Positions 1-8,221 of a stretch of 64,000 bases of DNA are shown here, piece after piece. The notes beneath the pieces were generated by a model that saw only the letters and a list, made by a program, of their open reading frames with translations, searched no databases and had not been told where the DNA came from. Location of the stretch: positions 2,536,001-2,600,000 of the forward strand of contig NZ_AP019782.1 of the NCBI RefSeq assembly GCF_019669985.1, read 5' to 3'. Positions within the stretch are counted from its first letter, which is position 1. Every line of letters starts with the position of its first letter. Source of the stretch: Methylogaea oryzae (GTDB taxonomy: Bacteria; Pseudomonadota; Gammaproteobacteria; Methylococcales; Methylococcaceae). Made by a program: the position numbers and the translations under genes.

Positions 1-399
1 CGCATTTCCGGCCCTTTGCTGGACAGGATAGACCTGCACGTGGAAGTGCCGCGCGTGCCCCACGCCGTGTTGCGGCAAGGCCAGCCCGGCGGCGAGGAAA
101 GCAGCGCCGCCGTGCGGGCGCGGGTGGAGCGGGCGCGCCGCGTCGCCCGGGCGCGCAGCGGCACGGCCAACGCCCAACTCGGCGTCGCGGAAATCAAACG
201 CCATTGCGCCTTGGACGGAGACGGGCAAAAGCTGATGGAGCAAGCCATGGACAAGCTCGGGCTGTCCCACCGCGCCTACCACCGCATCCTTAAAGTCGCG
301 CGCACCATCGCCGACTTGGCCGGCAGCGAAACCATCGCCGTCAACCATCTCGGCGAAGCCATCGGCTACCGGCGCTTGGATCGCGCTATTTCGGGATAA
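1..399 (+). CDS. comM: ComM/YifB-family Mg-chelatase-like ATPase, C-terminal part
   Basis: The 5' part lies outside the window, and the reading frame is open from base 1. The visible 132 residues begin with the ISGPLLDRIDLHVEVPRV motif that follows the AAA+ core in the ComM/YifB family. They continue with the helical C-terminal domain (AEIKRHCALDGDGQKLMEQA, LSHRAYHRILKVARTIADL) and end in the typical YRRLDR tail. In the family, ComM is a hexameric helicase that promotes branch migration during natural transformation. It converges on the histidine kinase gene with only a few bases between the stops, and no terminator hairpin is visible there. The family call is firm; a role in DNA uptake in this organism is inferred. 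Confidence 0.93.
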   Translation, partial: RISGPLLDRIDLHVEVPRVPHAVLRQGQPGGEESSAAVRARVERARRVARARSGTANAQLGVAEIKRHCALDGDGQKLMEQAMDKLGLSHRAYHRILKVARTIADLAGSETIAVNHLGEAIGYRRLDRAISG

Positions 400-404
400 G
401 CGGC

Positions 405-1736
405 TCAGCCGGCGGCGAGCGGCAACAGCGCCTCCAGTCGCGCGCCCCGGCCTGGTTCGCTTTCCATCCGAAACTCCCCGTCCAGACCGTGCACCCGCTC
501 GCGCATGCCGCTCAGGCCCATGCCGCAAGGCGTGTTGGGCGCATCGTAACCGCGGCCGTCGTCGGATACGGTCAGGCGCACCTGCTCGGGCGAGACGGTC
601 AACGCCACCCGCACGTTGGCCGGATCGGCATGCTTGACGGCGTTGCTCAACGCCTCCTGGACGATGCGGAACAAGTTGATCTGCAACGGCTCGGGCAAGT
701 CGTCCGCCACCGCGTCGCACTCCAGCCTCCAGCGGATATTCGGGCAACGGCTGCGCCAGCCGTCCAGCAAATCCTCCAAGGCGGCTTTCAATCCCAGCTC
801 TTCCAGCATCAAGGGCCGCATGCGCTGCATCATGCCCCGCACCACCGGGAACAAGCGGTCGCAGAGGGACACCAGCGACACGGCGATGTCGCGCGGCTTG
901 CCTTCCGGACTCAGCTGCCGCAGGGACACCGCCAAGGCTTTCATGGCGCTGAGGGACTGGCCCAGCTCGTCGTGCAGCTCGCGCACCACGGCGCGGCGCT
1001 CGTCCTCCTGCACTTGCAGCAGGCGGCGCGTGAGACGGCGGTTTTCCGCTTCGCTGCGCTGGGTTTGCGCGCGGGCTTTGCCGAGGGATTCGACGGCGTG
1101 GTTGAACGCGTCGGAAATGCGGCTGAATTCCCGCACGGAGAAGGCCGGCAGGCGCTGGTCGTAATCGCCGTTTTCCATGTGCTGCAAGCCGTCCAGGATG
1201 GTGTTGACGGCATTGAACGCCCGTCCCAGCGTCACGTAGACCAAGGCCAGCACCGCCGTCGCCAGCACCGTCATGAGCTGGATAAAGCCTCGCGCCTCGC
1301 GCCAGGCTTCGCCCATTTCCGCGCCGGGGTCGGCTTCGATGAGGATGCGCGCCGCCAAACCGTTGGCCTGCTCCACGCGCCGTTCCACGCCTTGGGCGGG
1401 CGGCTCCACCGCCCAGCGGAACCATGCGGGAACGCGCTCGGCGGGCGGCGGCGAGGCGAGGGCCAAACGCTGCCAGCGGCCCTCCTGCTCCACCTGGATG
1501 CGTAAATGGCGCGCCGATTCCAGCCGCGCCAGCCGTGCCAGCCAGCGGTCGCTGTCGACGGCCGCGCCCTGTTCTTGCAGTTCCGCCTCCACCAATTGCA
1601 AGGCCAAGCGCACGGACGAGCCGACCTCTTCCTCCACCGAACGGCGGGCGTTGTGCAAGGCCAGCAAGCCGCCCGCCCCGACGATGGCCAACAGGGTCAG
1701 GCCGATCATCAGGTTGAGGCGGAAACGCAGGCTCAT
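405..1736 (-). CDS. NarX/LiaS-type sensor histidine kinase (HAMP, HisKA_3, HATPase_c)
   Basis: A 443-residue membrane kinase. It has an N-terminal transmembrane helix (about residues 8-28), a roughly 120-residue periplasmic part, a second helix, a HAMP segment, and a dimerisation/phosphoacceptor box RELHDELGQ with His255. The ATPase domain shows NAVKHADP (N box), DDGRGYD (G1) and GMGLSGMRERV (G2). I chose the ATG at 1736 because it overlaps the stop of the SPOR gene (ATGA) and immediately precedes the membrane helix; an upstream in-frame ATG at 1838 would lie inside that gene. Kinases of this class usually signal to a NarL/LuxR-type regulator, but none lies beside it: comM follows convergently. 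The ligand is unknown. Confidence 0.88.
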   Translation of the reverse strand: MSLRFRLNLMIGLTLLAIVGAGGLLALHNARRSVEEEVGSSVRLALQLVEAELQEQGAAVDSDRWLARLARLESARHLRIQVEQEGRWQRLALASPPPAERVPAWFRWAVEPPAQGVERRVEQANGLAARILIEADPGAEMGEAWREARGFIQLMTVLATAVLALVYVTLGRAFNAVNTILDGLQHMENGDYDQRLPAFSVREFSRISDAFNHAVESLGKARAQTQRSEAENRRLTRRLLQVQEDERRAVVRELHDELGQSLSAMKALAVSLRQLSPEGKPRDIAVSLVSLCDRLFPVVRGMMQRMRPLMLEELGLKAALEDLLDGWRSRCPNIRWRLECDAVADDLPEPLQINLFRIVQEALSNAVKHADPANVRVALTVSPEQVRLTVSDDGRGYDAPNTPCGMGLSGMRERVHGLDGEFRMESEPGRGARLEALLPLAAG

Positions 1737-3682
1737 GGGCAGGCGTTGTCCCGCGCCGCGGACTCGGGATGCTCGGTCTGCCAGGCGCGCAGCTGGTTGG
1801 ACACGGCGGCGGACGATTTGGGTTGCAGCTTGAGCCAATACTCCTCGCGCTGGCCGGTGCGCGGCTTCACCACCGCCTCGATGCCCTTGGCCTGGGCCTC
1901 GGCGCGCAGCTTATCGGCGCGGTTCTTGTCCTTGAAATACCCCAGGGATACGCCGAGGGCGTGCTCGCCTTCGTTCACCACCACGGTATCGGCGACGCCT
2001 TTTTCCGCCAGTTGGCGCTTGTTGGCGCGGGCGGCTTCCACCGTGGCGGCGGGCGACAACACCCAATAGCCGATTTCCGCCTTGCCGGATTTGTGCTCCA
2101 CGCTGGCGCCTTCCGCTCCGGCGGCCAGGTGCTGGCCCAAGGCCTGGGCGTCGGCGGCGCTGGACAGCGGGCCGATACGGCGGCATTGGGCCGCGGCGGG
2201 CTGCTCCGCCTTGGGCGGCGCGGCGGCCGCCTGCGGCTCCGGCCGCTTGGGCTGAGCCGGCACGGCGGGCGGCGCAGCCTCGGGCTTGTCCGGCTTGGCA
2301 TTGGCGACCGGCTTTCCCTTGGACTTGGCCGCATCGGCGGCGGCGTCCGACCCTTCCGGCTTGGGCTGCGCGGCGGCTTTCGACGGAGGCTGGGCCTCCG
2401 CTTTCGGCGCCGCCGCGGCGGCCGGCGGCGGCGCGACCGCCGGCTTAGCCGAGGCTTCCGCGACGGCTTCCGGCTTTTTGGGCGGCGACGCGGCATCCGC
2501 CGTCGCTTCCGGCGCAACGCCCGCTTTGGCCTTCGCCTTGGCGGCCTCGGGGGCGGCGGGCGTCTCCGCCGTCTCGTGCTTGAGGGGAGCGGCGGCCTTG
2601 GCCGGCGGTTTTTCCTCTTTCTTCGGCGGGGCAACGACCGCCGGCGGCGGCGGAACGATGGCCGGCTTCGCCGGGACTTCGGCCACTGCGGCCTCTTGTT
2701 TTTTCAGCGCCGCCGGCGCGACGGCGGCGGCGGGCTTCGCTTTGGCCTTGGCCGCTTCGGCCGCGGCATCCACGGCTTCCTGCTTGGCCGCGGCGGCGGT
2801 TTTCAGCGGCAGTTTGTCCGCGCCGGGCGCGGCGGCGGGTTTTGCCGCCGCATCCCCCGGCACGATTTCCGGTTTTTTCAGCGCCGCCGACGGATCGACG
2901 GGCGCCGGCTGCGGCGCCGCAGCCGGCTTGGGGGCGGCAAGTTTCGGCGCTTCCGCCACGGGAGCCACCGGTTTGGCCGGCGCCTCCACCGGGGCGACCT
3001 CCGGCTTTTTGGGCGCCGGCGGAATGGTCGGGATCGCCGCCTCCGGCGCGGCGGCTTGCTTGGGGTTAGGCTTGGGCGCCTCCGCCGGCACGGCGGCCGC
3101 GGATTCCGGTTTGGGCGCTGCCCCAGGAGCCTGGGCCAGCGCTTGGACCGGCTGCTTGGCCTCCGGTGGTTTAGGCATGGCGGCGGTCGGCGGCGTTTGC
3201 GGCGCCGTAACGGGCGGCTTCGCCGATGGCTGCGTCGCGGCGGGCTCCGGCTTTTGCGGATGCGCGGGCACCGCGGCGGCGACATGAGGCGCCTCGACCT
3301 TGGGCATGGGTTTGTCCGGCGCCGCCGGTGCGCCTTCCACCACTTCCAGGGTTTTCCCGGCCGGAGGCGGCGACGGCGGCTTTGCCGCCGCCTCGGCCTT
3401 GGCTTCGGCAGGGGCGGCCGGCGGCAAGGGCAAACTCAGCTCGCCGGGGGTCAAACCGGGTCCCGGCGCAGCCTTGCCGGCCGTTTCGCGGGGAGGCGTC
3501 GCCAAGGGCTCCCGCGCCACCACCTGGGGCGTCGGCGGCAGTTCGCTCACCAGAACGATATTGTCCAGCTTGTCGGCGCTTTGCTCTTCCGCGGGCAGGG
3601 CGTCCATGCCGGGACGCACGTATTTTTCCCACAGAAAAAACACCCCGTTGGCCAGCAACAATAACAACAATATGTGTTTCAC
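1733..3682 (-). CDS. SPOR-domain membrane protein with a very long Pro/Ala/Lys linker
   Basis: 649 residues. A GTG start at 3682 overlaps the coaX stop (GTGA). The ORF runs open further upstream, but only as a shadow of coaX. Residues 4-20 form one transmembrane helix, followed by about 450 residues made almost only of Pro, Ala, Lys, Glu and Val in imperfect short repeats. A C-terminal domain of about 150 residues (CRRIGPLSSAADAQALG, YWVLSP, LGYFKDKNRA) matches the SPOR fold, which in other proteins binds denuded septal peptidoglycan. The topology suggests an inner-membrane anchor with a periplasm-spanning linker. It is translationally coupled to coaX upstream and to the histidine kinase downstream. 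The linker length is much greater than in FtsN/DedD-type proteins. Confidence 0.8.
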   Translation of the reverse strand: MKHILLLLLLANGVFFLWEKYVRPGMDALPAEEQSADKLDNIVLVSELPPTPQVVAREPLATPPRETAGKAAPGPGLTPGELSLPLPPAAPAEAKAEAAAKPPSPPPAGKTLEVVEGAPAAPDKPMPKVEAPHVAAAVPAHPQKPEPAATQPSAKPPVTAPQTPPTAAMPKPPEAKQPVQALAQAPGAAPKPESAAAVPAEAPKPNPKQAAAPEAAIPTIPPAPKKPEVAPVEAPAKPVAPVAEAPKLAAPKPAAAPQPAPVDPSAALKKPEIVPGDAAAKPAAAPGADKLPLKTAAAAKQEAVDAAAEAAKAKAKPAAAVAPAALKKQEAAVAEVPAKPAIVPPPPAVVAPPKKEEKPPAKAAAPLKHETAETPAAPEAAKAKAKAGVAPEATADAASPPKKPEAVAEASAKPAVAPPPAAAAAPKAEAQPPSKAAAQPKPEGSDAAADAAKSKGKPVANAKPDKPEAAPPAVPAQPKRPEPQAAAAPPKAEQPAAAQCRRIGPLSSAADAQALGQHLAAGAEGASVEHKSGKAEIGYWVLSPAATVEAARANKRQLAEKGVADTVVVNEGEHALGVSLGYFKDKNRADKLRAEAQAKGIEAVVKPRTGQREEYWLKLQPKSSAAVSNQLRAWQTEHPESAARDNACP

Positions 3683-4419
3683 TCCGCCTCTCCCGCAATA
3701 ACCGCCAAACCTCGCAATAACAAGTCCGGCTCCACACGCCAATCGCCGTCCAAACAAGCCGCGACCTCCGCCGCGCCGCCACCGGTCAGCACGCCCGCCA
3801 CCGATTCTCCCAGCTCGCGGCACGCGCGGCTCCGCAAACGCTCCGCCATGCCGGCCACCGCATTGAGCGAGCCGCAACGGATGGCGGCGCCGGTATTGTC
3901 GCCCAGCCAGCCCGCGTCCGCCGCTTCGGCGTCGGTGATTTGCACGGTATTCGCCACCAGGCTGCGCCCCATCAGTTCCAGCCCGGGCATGATGGCGCCG
4001 CCCCGGTGCAGTCCCGCGCCGTCCAGCACGTCGAAAGTGGCGGCCGTGCCCACATCCACCACACAGGCCGCGCCTTGCCGGCCGTGCCGCAACCCCACCA
4101 AGGCCACCCAACGGTCGACGCCCAAACGGGCGGGATCCCGGTAGCCGTTGGTAACGCCGTACCCCTGGGCGCGGGAAGCGACGAATTCCGCGCCGATGCC
4201 GAAGCGAGCGCGCAGCCAACGATCCAGCCGCCGGCCCCATTCCGCGCCGGCGACGTTGGACGCCACCACCCGGCTCGGTTCGCCCATGCCTTCCCAGGCC
4301 GAGGCCAAGGCGGCTTCGAAAGCGCCTTGGGTCGGCACGGGCGCGCCGGGACGCAAGCCCTGCCCTTCCAGCCGGCCCCACTTGATGCGGCTATTGCCCG
4401 CGTCCAACAAAACGATCAT
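3679..4419 (-). CDS. coaX: Type III pantothenate kinase
   Basis: 246 residues. It phosphorylates pantothenate in the first step of coenzyme A synthesis. The ASKHA-type phosphate motif DAGNSRIKWGR is at the N-terminus. GYRDPARLGVDRWVAL (the GxDR pantothenate-site motif), VVDVGTAATFDVLD, and GGAIMPGLELMGRSLVANT follow in the family order. I chose the ATG at 4419 because the protein then begins directly with MIVLLDAGNS, as usual in CoaX; the longer in-frame start at 4524 would overlap birA. It lies 7 bases after birA, the standard birA-coaX arrangement in gammaproteobacteria, and its stop overlaps the SPOR start. Confidence 0.95.
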   Translation of the reverse strand: MIVLLDAGNSRIKWGRLEGQGLRPGAPVPTQGAFEAALASAWEGMGEPSRVVASNVAGAEWGRRLDRWLRARFGIGAEFVASRAQGYGVTNGYRDPARLGVDRWVALVGLRHGRQGAACVVDVGTAATFDVLDGAGLHRGGAIMPGLELMGRSLVANTVQITDAEAADAGWLGDNTGAAIRCGSLNAVAGMAERLRSRACRELGESVAGVLTGGGAAEVAACLDGDWRVEPDLLLRGLAVIAGEAE

Positions 4420-4426
4420 GGCGGGG

Positions 4427-5455
4427 TCAAGGGATAGGCCGGGCGTCGGCGACACGCAGCCGCACCTCGCCCGAGGCGTAGGCCTTGCGGCTGCCGTCCG
4501 GCAACTCCAGCAGCAGCAGGCCATCTTCCGTCACGTCGCGGGCGACGCCGCTTTCGTAGCGGTCGGCCAGATGCATCACCACCGGCCGGTCCAACACGCA
4601 ATTGAGTTGCCGCCACTCCGGCAAATACGCCTTGAGCCCGGAGGACGAGTAAGCGCTCAGCAAAACCACCAATTCCTCGACGAGCAAGGCCGCCAAACGG
4701 TTGCGCGACGGCGGATCGCCGCCGCACACCTCGGCCAGGTCCACCCAGTCCTGGTCGATGTCCGCCCCCGCCCGTTCCGGCATGGTGCCGTTGATGCCCA
4801 GCCCCACCACGGCGCGGCAAGGCCCATGGCTTTCCCCGACCACTTCGATGAGCACACCGCCCAGTTTACGGCCGCGCCACAGCAAATCGTTGGGCCACTT
4901 CAAGCCGACGCCTTCCACGCCGCAGCGCCGCAAGGCGCGCACCGTCGCGACGCCCACCGCCAGGCTCAACCCGCCCAGGGCCGCCGGCCCTTCGGGAAAA
5001 CGCCACAGCAGGGACAGATAGATGCTGGCGCCGAACGGCGAAACCCAATGGCGGCCGCTGCGGCCGCGGCCGGCGGTCTGCATTTCGGCCAGGCACGCCA
5101 AGGCGCCGTCCCGCGCCGGCGCGTCCAAGCGCAACAGTTGGGCGTTGGAGGAATCGAGCACGGCATGGACCCGCAAGTCCGCCACCAAGGGGCGCGCCTG
5201 CGGTGAAAGCGCGTCGAGAATGGCTCCCGCGTCGAGCAGTTCCAGCGGCCCGGCCAACCGATAGCCCCGGCCCGCCACGCTGTAGACGGCGAGGCCCAGG
5301 CTTTCCAAGCCATGCACCTGCTTCCACACGGCGGCACGGGTCAACCCCAGTTGCCGCGCCAATTCCGCGCCGGAACAGAAGCGGCCGTCCGCTAGGCAGC
5401 GAAGCAGCCGCCATTGGGAATCGGACAAAGAGGTATCGGCGCTGCCTGCGGACAT
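4427..5455 (-). CDS. birA: Bifunctional biotin-[acetyl-CoA-carboxylase] ligase / biotin operon repressor
   Basis: 342 residues. The N-terminal winged helix-turn-helix (about 10-65; SGAELARQLGLTRAAVWKQV) is the DNA-binding part. The central ligase domain carries the biotinyl-AMP loop AGRGRSGRHW and KWPNDLLW, and the C-terminal SH3-like part carries DVTEDGLLLLELPDG. Family role: makes biotinyl-AMP, biotinylates AccB, and with the wHTH represses the biotin operon. It is the second gene of the leftward operon, 15 bases after the PilZ protein and 7 before coaX. Both the DNA-binding and catalytic parts look intact. Confidence 0.95.
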   Translation of the reverse strand: MSAGSADTSLSDSQWRLLRCLADGRFCSGAELARQLGLTRAAVWKQVHGLESLGLAVYSVAGRGYRLAGPLELLDAGAILDALSPQARPLVADLRVHAVLDSSNAQLLRLDAPARDGALACLAEMQTAGRGRSGRHWVSPFGASIYLSLLWRFPEGPAALGGLSLAVGVATVRALRRCGVEGVGLKWPNDLLWRGRKLGGVLIEVVGESHGPCRAVVGLGINGTMPERAGADIDQDWVDLAEVCGGDPPSRNRLAALLVEELVVLLSAYSSSGLKAYLPEWRQLNCVLDRPVVMHLADRYESGVARDVTEDGLLLLELPDGSRKAYASGEVRLRVADARPIP

Positions 5456-5470
5456 GGGAAAAGGAAGGGG

Positions 5471-6076
5471 TCAGATATAGCGGTTGGCTTCCAGCTCCCG
5501 CTGATGCTTGATTTCCTCAGCCTGCTTCTTCAGCACGTAGCCGGTGAGGAACTCCTGGTCGCGCTCGTCGATGCGGGTGAAATCCACGCCGATCCAGAAC
5601 TTGCCGGCCTCGGGAACCTCGTCGTTGAGGCGGCACGCCACCACCTTGCCGTCCGCCACGATTTTGAACAACGACGGCGGCAACAACATGGTCACCACCA
5701 CCGGCAGGTCGCGGGGCAGCGGCGCCGGCGCGGCGAAACCGACGCCGGAAGCGCTGAGGGACACGTCGCTCATGGCCGGACCGGAGCCGTCCATGGATTT
5801 GGAAATGAGCGCCTCGGCCAATAAGCCGATTTTCTTGTCCAGAATGGCGATGGCCGCGGCGACTTCCGGACTTTCCTTCATCAACTTACGGAACACCGGC
5901 CGCGACTCGTTGCCCAAGGCGGAGAGTTTACCCGGCAGGCTTTTCAACGGATCGGCGGCCTTGCCCCGCTCCGCATCGCTCGGCGTCGCCTCGTCCGCGC
6001 GCCGGTAGGAAAAATAGATCCTATCCCTGATGCGGAAAAACCGCCGATCACTCACGCCTCCCGCCAGCTCTGCCAT
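5471..6076 (-). CDS. PilZ-domain protein (cyclic di-GMP binding candidate)
   Basis: 201 residues from the ATG at 6076, which has a strong AGGAGG about nine bases upstream; an in-frame start at 6100 lacks this. Near the N-terminus is RRFFRIRDRIYFSYRR, resembling the arginine-rich first PilZ motif. Residues around 105-115 read DVSLSASGVGF, the second PilZ motif ([D/N]xSxxG), although the acidic position six residues before the Gly is Ser. A helical insert of about 80 residues separates the motifs, so this is an extended PilZ protein rather than a stand-alone domain. It heads the birA-coaX operon. Ligand binding is inferred; the non-canonical motif makes it uncertain. Confidence 0.75.
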   Translation of the reverse strand: MAELAGGVSDRRFFRIRDRIYFSYRRADEATPSDAERGKAADPLKSLPGKLSALGNESRPVFRKLMKESPEVAAAIAILDKKIGLLAEALISKSMDGSGPAMSDVSLSASGVGFAAPAPLPRDLPVVVTMLLPPSLFKIVADGKVVACRLNDEVPEAGKFWIGVDFTRIDERDQEFLTGYVLKKQAEEIKHQRELEANRYI

Positions 6077-6324
6077 GACAGCGCTCCTCCTGCCTCTCAA
6101 ATCCTATTTTTATACCACAGCCGCCCGCCCCCAACAAAAAGCATGCCCGGAACTGTGAACTCCCGACAACAACGGCCGCGGCGTCGCCCCGCAACGGCAT
6201 CCGGCCGCGCTTGGACAGCCTGGGCGGCGCCGGCAAGCCACCCCATATGCAGGAGAACGTCCGGACTGATGAACCAAAGCGTTTGCGCAACAGCCCGCGC
6301 TTTTTGCGCTCGATCCGCCGGCCG

Positions 6325-6771
6325 CTATTTGAACGTAGCCTTGTAGTACGGCAGGTAAACGCTAGGCAACAGCCCGTTTCGAGCGCGGCCAAGCCCGGCC
6401 TCCCAGCGCGGGTCCTCGATCGACACAGGCCCGAACGACGCCGAATCGCCATTAGCGTTATATAACCCCGCCGAAACCTCGCCCCCGGATAGCTCCGGAC
6501 GCTTGAAATACCACCCTTTCGGCGGGTAACAGTGTTTAGCGTTGCCGTTGGAAAAATCCAAAATAACGAACATACAGGCATCGCCAACCAACAGTAACTC
6601 GCCGTTGCCGAAAAACAGCCCGTAGCCGTTGGTCGAATGAAAGTCGCAAACGCCGGAGAATGGCTGTTCCAGCCTAACCCGTATATGGCTCGACGCCATG
6701 TGATGCTCACCGAAGTCTTGGATTTCCATAGACCTGCCGGTGCTTGATTGGATAGTTCGCTTATAGTCCAT
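6325..6771 (-). CDS. Hypothetical protein
   Basis: 148 residues, family not recognised. Composition is ordinary for a soluble beta-rich protein with many aromatic residues (YGLFFGNGELLLVGDACMF, CYPPKGWYFKRPELSGG). There is no signal peptide or membrane helix. The ATG at 6771 lacks a clear ribosome-binding site; an internal ATG at 6729 follows GGCAGG and is an alternative giving 134 residues. It stands alone between the PilZ operon and the integron and has no attC on either side. It may be a worn cassette or an ordinary chromosomal gene. Confidence 0.5.
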   Translation of the reverse strand: MDYKRTIQSSTGRSMEIQDFGEHHMASSHIRVRLEQPFSGVCDFHSTNGYGLFFGNGELLLVGDACMFVILDFSNGNAKHCYPPKGWYFKRPELSGGEVSAGLYNANGDSASFGPVSIEDPRWEAGLGRARNGLLPSVYLPYYKATFK

Positions 6772-7139
6772 GGTGAGAAAATTTGGCCATGTTAAATAGT
6801 GGCATGATAAAGCTGGTTCAACACATAATCTGGCATATCACTTTTGCGCACGACAAGGTAGCCGAGATGAATAGGCATGTAACTGCTTGGCGGTGGTTTT
6901 CTTGTACGCCGTAAACCGAATCCGCCATAGCGGCAGCCGTAGTCGCGGTTTGATATTTCGGGCCGCTTTGACTATAAAACCGTACGTTCTCGCCGTGTCC
7001 CGATCCCGATCCCGAGCCGAATAAGCCGCCATTTATTCTAAGGAAACGCAGGGTTTATCTTTCCTATCTAGCACATAGGCTGAGTTGGAGCGATAGCGTA
7101 AACCCGGCTTGGTCGGAAATCGATAGCCGGATTTCCCGG
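6772..7139. other. Intergenic stretch beyond the distal end of the integron
   Basis: I see no convincing gene here. A 64-codon minus-strand frame (6838-7032) has no ribosome-binding site and Arg-rich composition, and I judged it spurious. No complete attC consensus pair is visible, so the cassette array appears to end at 7140. Confidence 0.4.
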
Positions 7140-7202
7140 ATCCAACCTAGCCTCGTACTTTAGCGCGGCTCCAGCGGAGCGAACTTGACCGAAGGGTTAG
7201 GT
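7140..7202 (-). repeat. attC site 10 (distal, left half degenerate)
   Basis: The right-hand core GTTAGGT (7196-7202) is preceded by GAGCGAACTTGACCGAAGG, which closely matches the right arm of the other sites. The left candidate core ATCCAAC (7140-7146) is followed by sequence that does not pair well. This looks like the last, partly eroded site of the array. Confidence 0.6.
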
Positions 7203-7580
7203 GCTTGCATGTGGCCTCCCCGCCAAAAACCAACCGACAAGAATGACTGCGAGCAGAAGCCCTGAAAGAGGCCAATATATGAGCCATTGGTACGGGAGGC
7301 CGGAGGGGTCACGTGGCCCCCAGATAGACAAGGCGCCAACCAGAAGAAGTGAACACGATGAAGCCAAGAAGCCAGAGTGCCACACCACAAGTGATGGTTT
7401 CAGAGCGACAGATAGCCCGGCCCAGAGGAAATGAGGTGCTGCGTAGAACGGAAACCCCCAGAAAAGATGCTGAATAAGTAGTTCACCTGAGAAGGGCTTC
7501 CAGCGCAGCGACATGAAAAGAGCCACCAGCGCAAACAGCGCAGGAAACAGAACATGAGCAAGCTGGTGAGCGCGTTTCAT
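7197..7580 (-). CDS. Integron cassette 10: small four-helix membrane protein
   Basis: 127 residues, family not recognised. About four hydrophobic helices (roughly 10-25, 38-60, 65-88 and 103-122) with a short polar C-terminus indicate an inner-membrane protein. The stop overlaps attC 10 and the start lies six bases from attC 9, the normal tight packing of a cassette gene. The attC 9 core, read as GTTAGGT, sits six bases upstream of the ATG and can act as a Shine-Dalgarno sequence. No other promoter is visible, so expression would depend on read-through from the array. Confidence 0.65.
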   Translation of the reverse strand: MKRAHQLAHVLFPALFALVALFMSLRWKPFSGELLIQHLFWGFPFYAAPHFLWAGLSVALKPSLVVWHSGFLASSCSLLLVGALSIWGPRDPSGLPYQWLIYWPLSGLLLAVILVGWFLAGRPHAST

Positions 7581-7585
7581 CTGGC

Positions 7586-7648
7586 ACCTAACGCCTAGCT
7601 ATGGGGCGCATAGCGAAGCGGAGCGTCCCTTTAAGCGCCGTGTTATGC
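7586..7648 (-). repeat. attC site 9
   Basis: Cores ACCTAAC (7586-7592) and GTTATGC (7642-7648) flank imperfect inverted arms (GGGGCGC ... GAGCGTCCC). 63 bp. The right core matches the left core of site 8 (GCATAAC) as its complement, as expected for the two ends of one excisable cassette. Confidence 0.8.
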
Positions 7649-7652
7649 GAAT

Positions 7653-8126
7653 TTACCTTTTTCCCTTTGCCCATTCTCTTAACTGCTGTATTTTGGTTGA
7701 TGCATCAGTGGTGTGGTAGAAAGAAAACGAGCCAGAGCAAGCAAAAACGAGCCCGTTTGATTCTTTGTTAAGAAATATTACATATTCCCAGCCAGGTCGA
7801 AGGCCCAGCATACAGTTTCCATTGGTGAACGGCAATTCTTTTAGAAAATGTGGGGAAAACTTTTTTCCTTTAAATACTTCTTTTTCTTCGAAAGAGACGC
7901 GGACATACTCACCATTAGCCATATCGACGATGTCAGAGTCGGCATTTTCTAATTCACTAGCATCCCTAATTTCTGCGACAGAGATTTTTACATGTGCCAC
8001 ATAGTCGGCTTTGATATATCGGCTTTGCTCGGCTTCACCTCTTACACATTTGCAGGCTAAGACAGCTTGCACTGGAAGTAAAGCCAAAATAAAAACTACA
8101 ATAATCGCGGGAAAAATTTTAAACAT
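7653..8126 (-). CDS. Integron cassette 9: secreted protein with N-terminal CxC (TIMP/NTR-like candidate)
   Basis: 157 residues from the ATG at 8126. The alternative ATG at 8147 lies inside the attC core GTTATGC and gives 164. A signal peptide (MFKIFPAIIVVFILALLP..QAVLA) is followed directly by CKC, so the mature protein would start at or near a CxC motif. Later Cys residues occur in NGNCMLGL and VFACSGSF. An N-terminal CxC right after the signal peptide is the hallmark of the TIMP/netrin-like fold, in which it blocks metalloprotease active sites. The resemblance is limited to this pattern and the general beta-rich layout, so function is inference. Confidence 0.65.
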   Translation of the reverse strand: MFKIFPAIIVVFILALLPVQAVLACKCVRGEAEQSRYIKADYVAHVKISVAEIRDASELENADSDIVDMANGEYVRVSFEEKEVFKGKKFSPHFLKELPFTNGNCMLGLRPGWEYVIFLNKESNGLVFACSGSFSFYHTTDASTKIQQLREWAKGKR

Positions 8127-8143
8127 CGTCCTGGAGGTTGCGC

Positions 8144-8221
8144 GCATAACGTGTAGCTAAGGGGCGCGCCGCAGGCACGTCCCAGCGACCGAAGGGAGCG
8201 AACTTGAGCGCAGGGTTAGGA
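8144..8221 (-). repeat. attC site 8
   Basis: Cores GCATAAC (8144-8150) and GTTAGGA (8215-8221). Inner arms GGGGCGCGCC and GGCACGTCCC pair, and the right flank GAGCGAACTTGAGCG is shared with other sites. 78 bp. Confidence 0.82.

Noticed and set aside
1769-3664. Long plus-strand open frames opposite the SPOR gene
   Set aside because: They are Gly/Arg- or Ala/Gly/Ser-rich shadows of a Pro/Ala/Lys repeat in high-GC DNA, with no start signals or recognisable domains.
6838-7032. 64-codon minus-strand frame left of the integron
   Set aside because: No ribosome-binding site, Arg-rich composition and no cassette boundaries.
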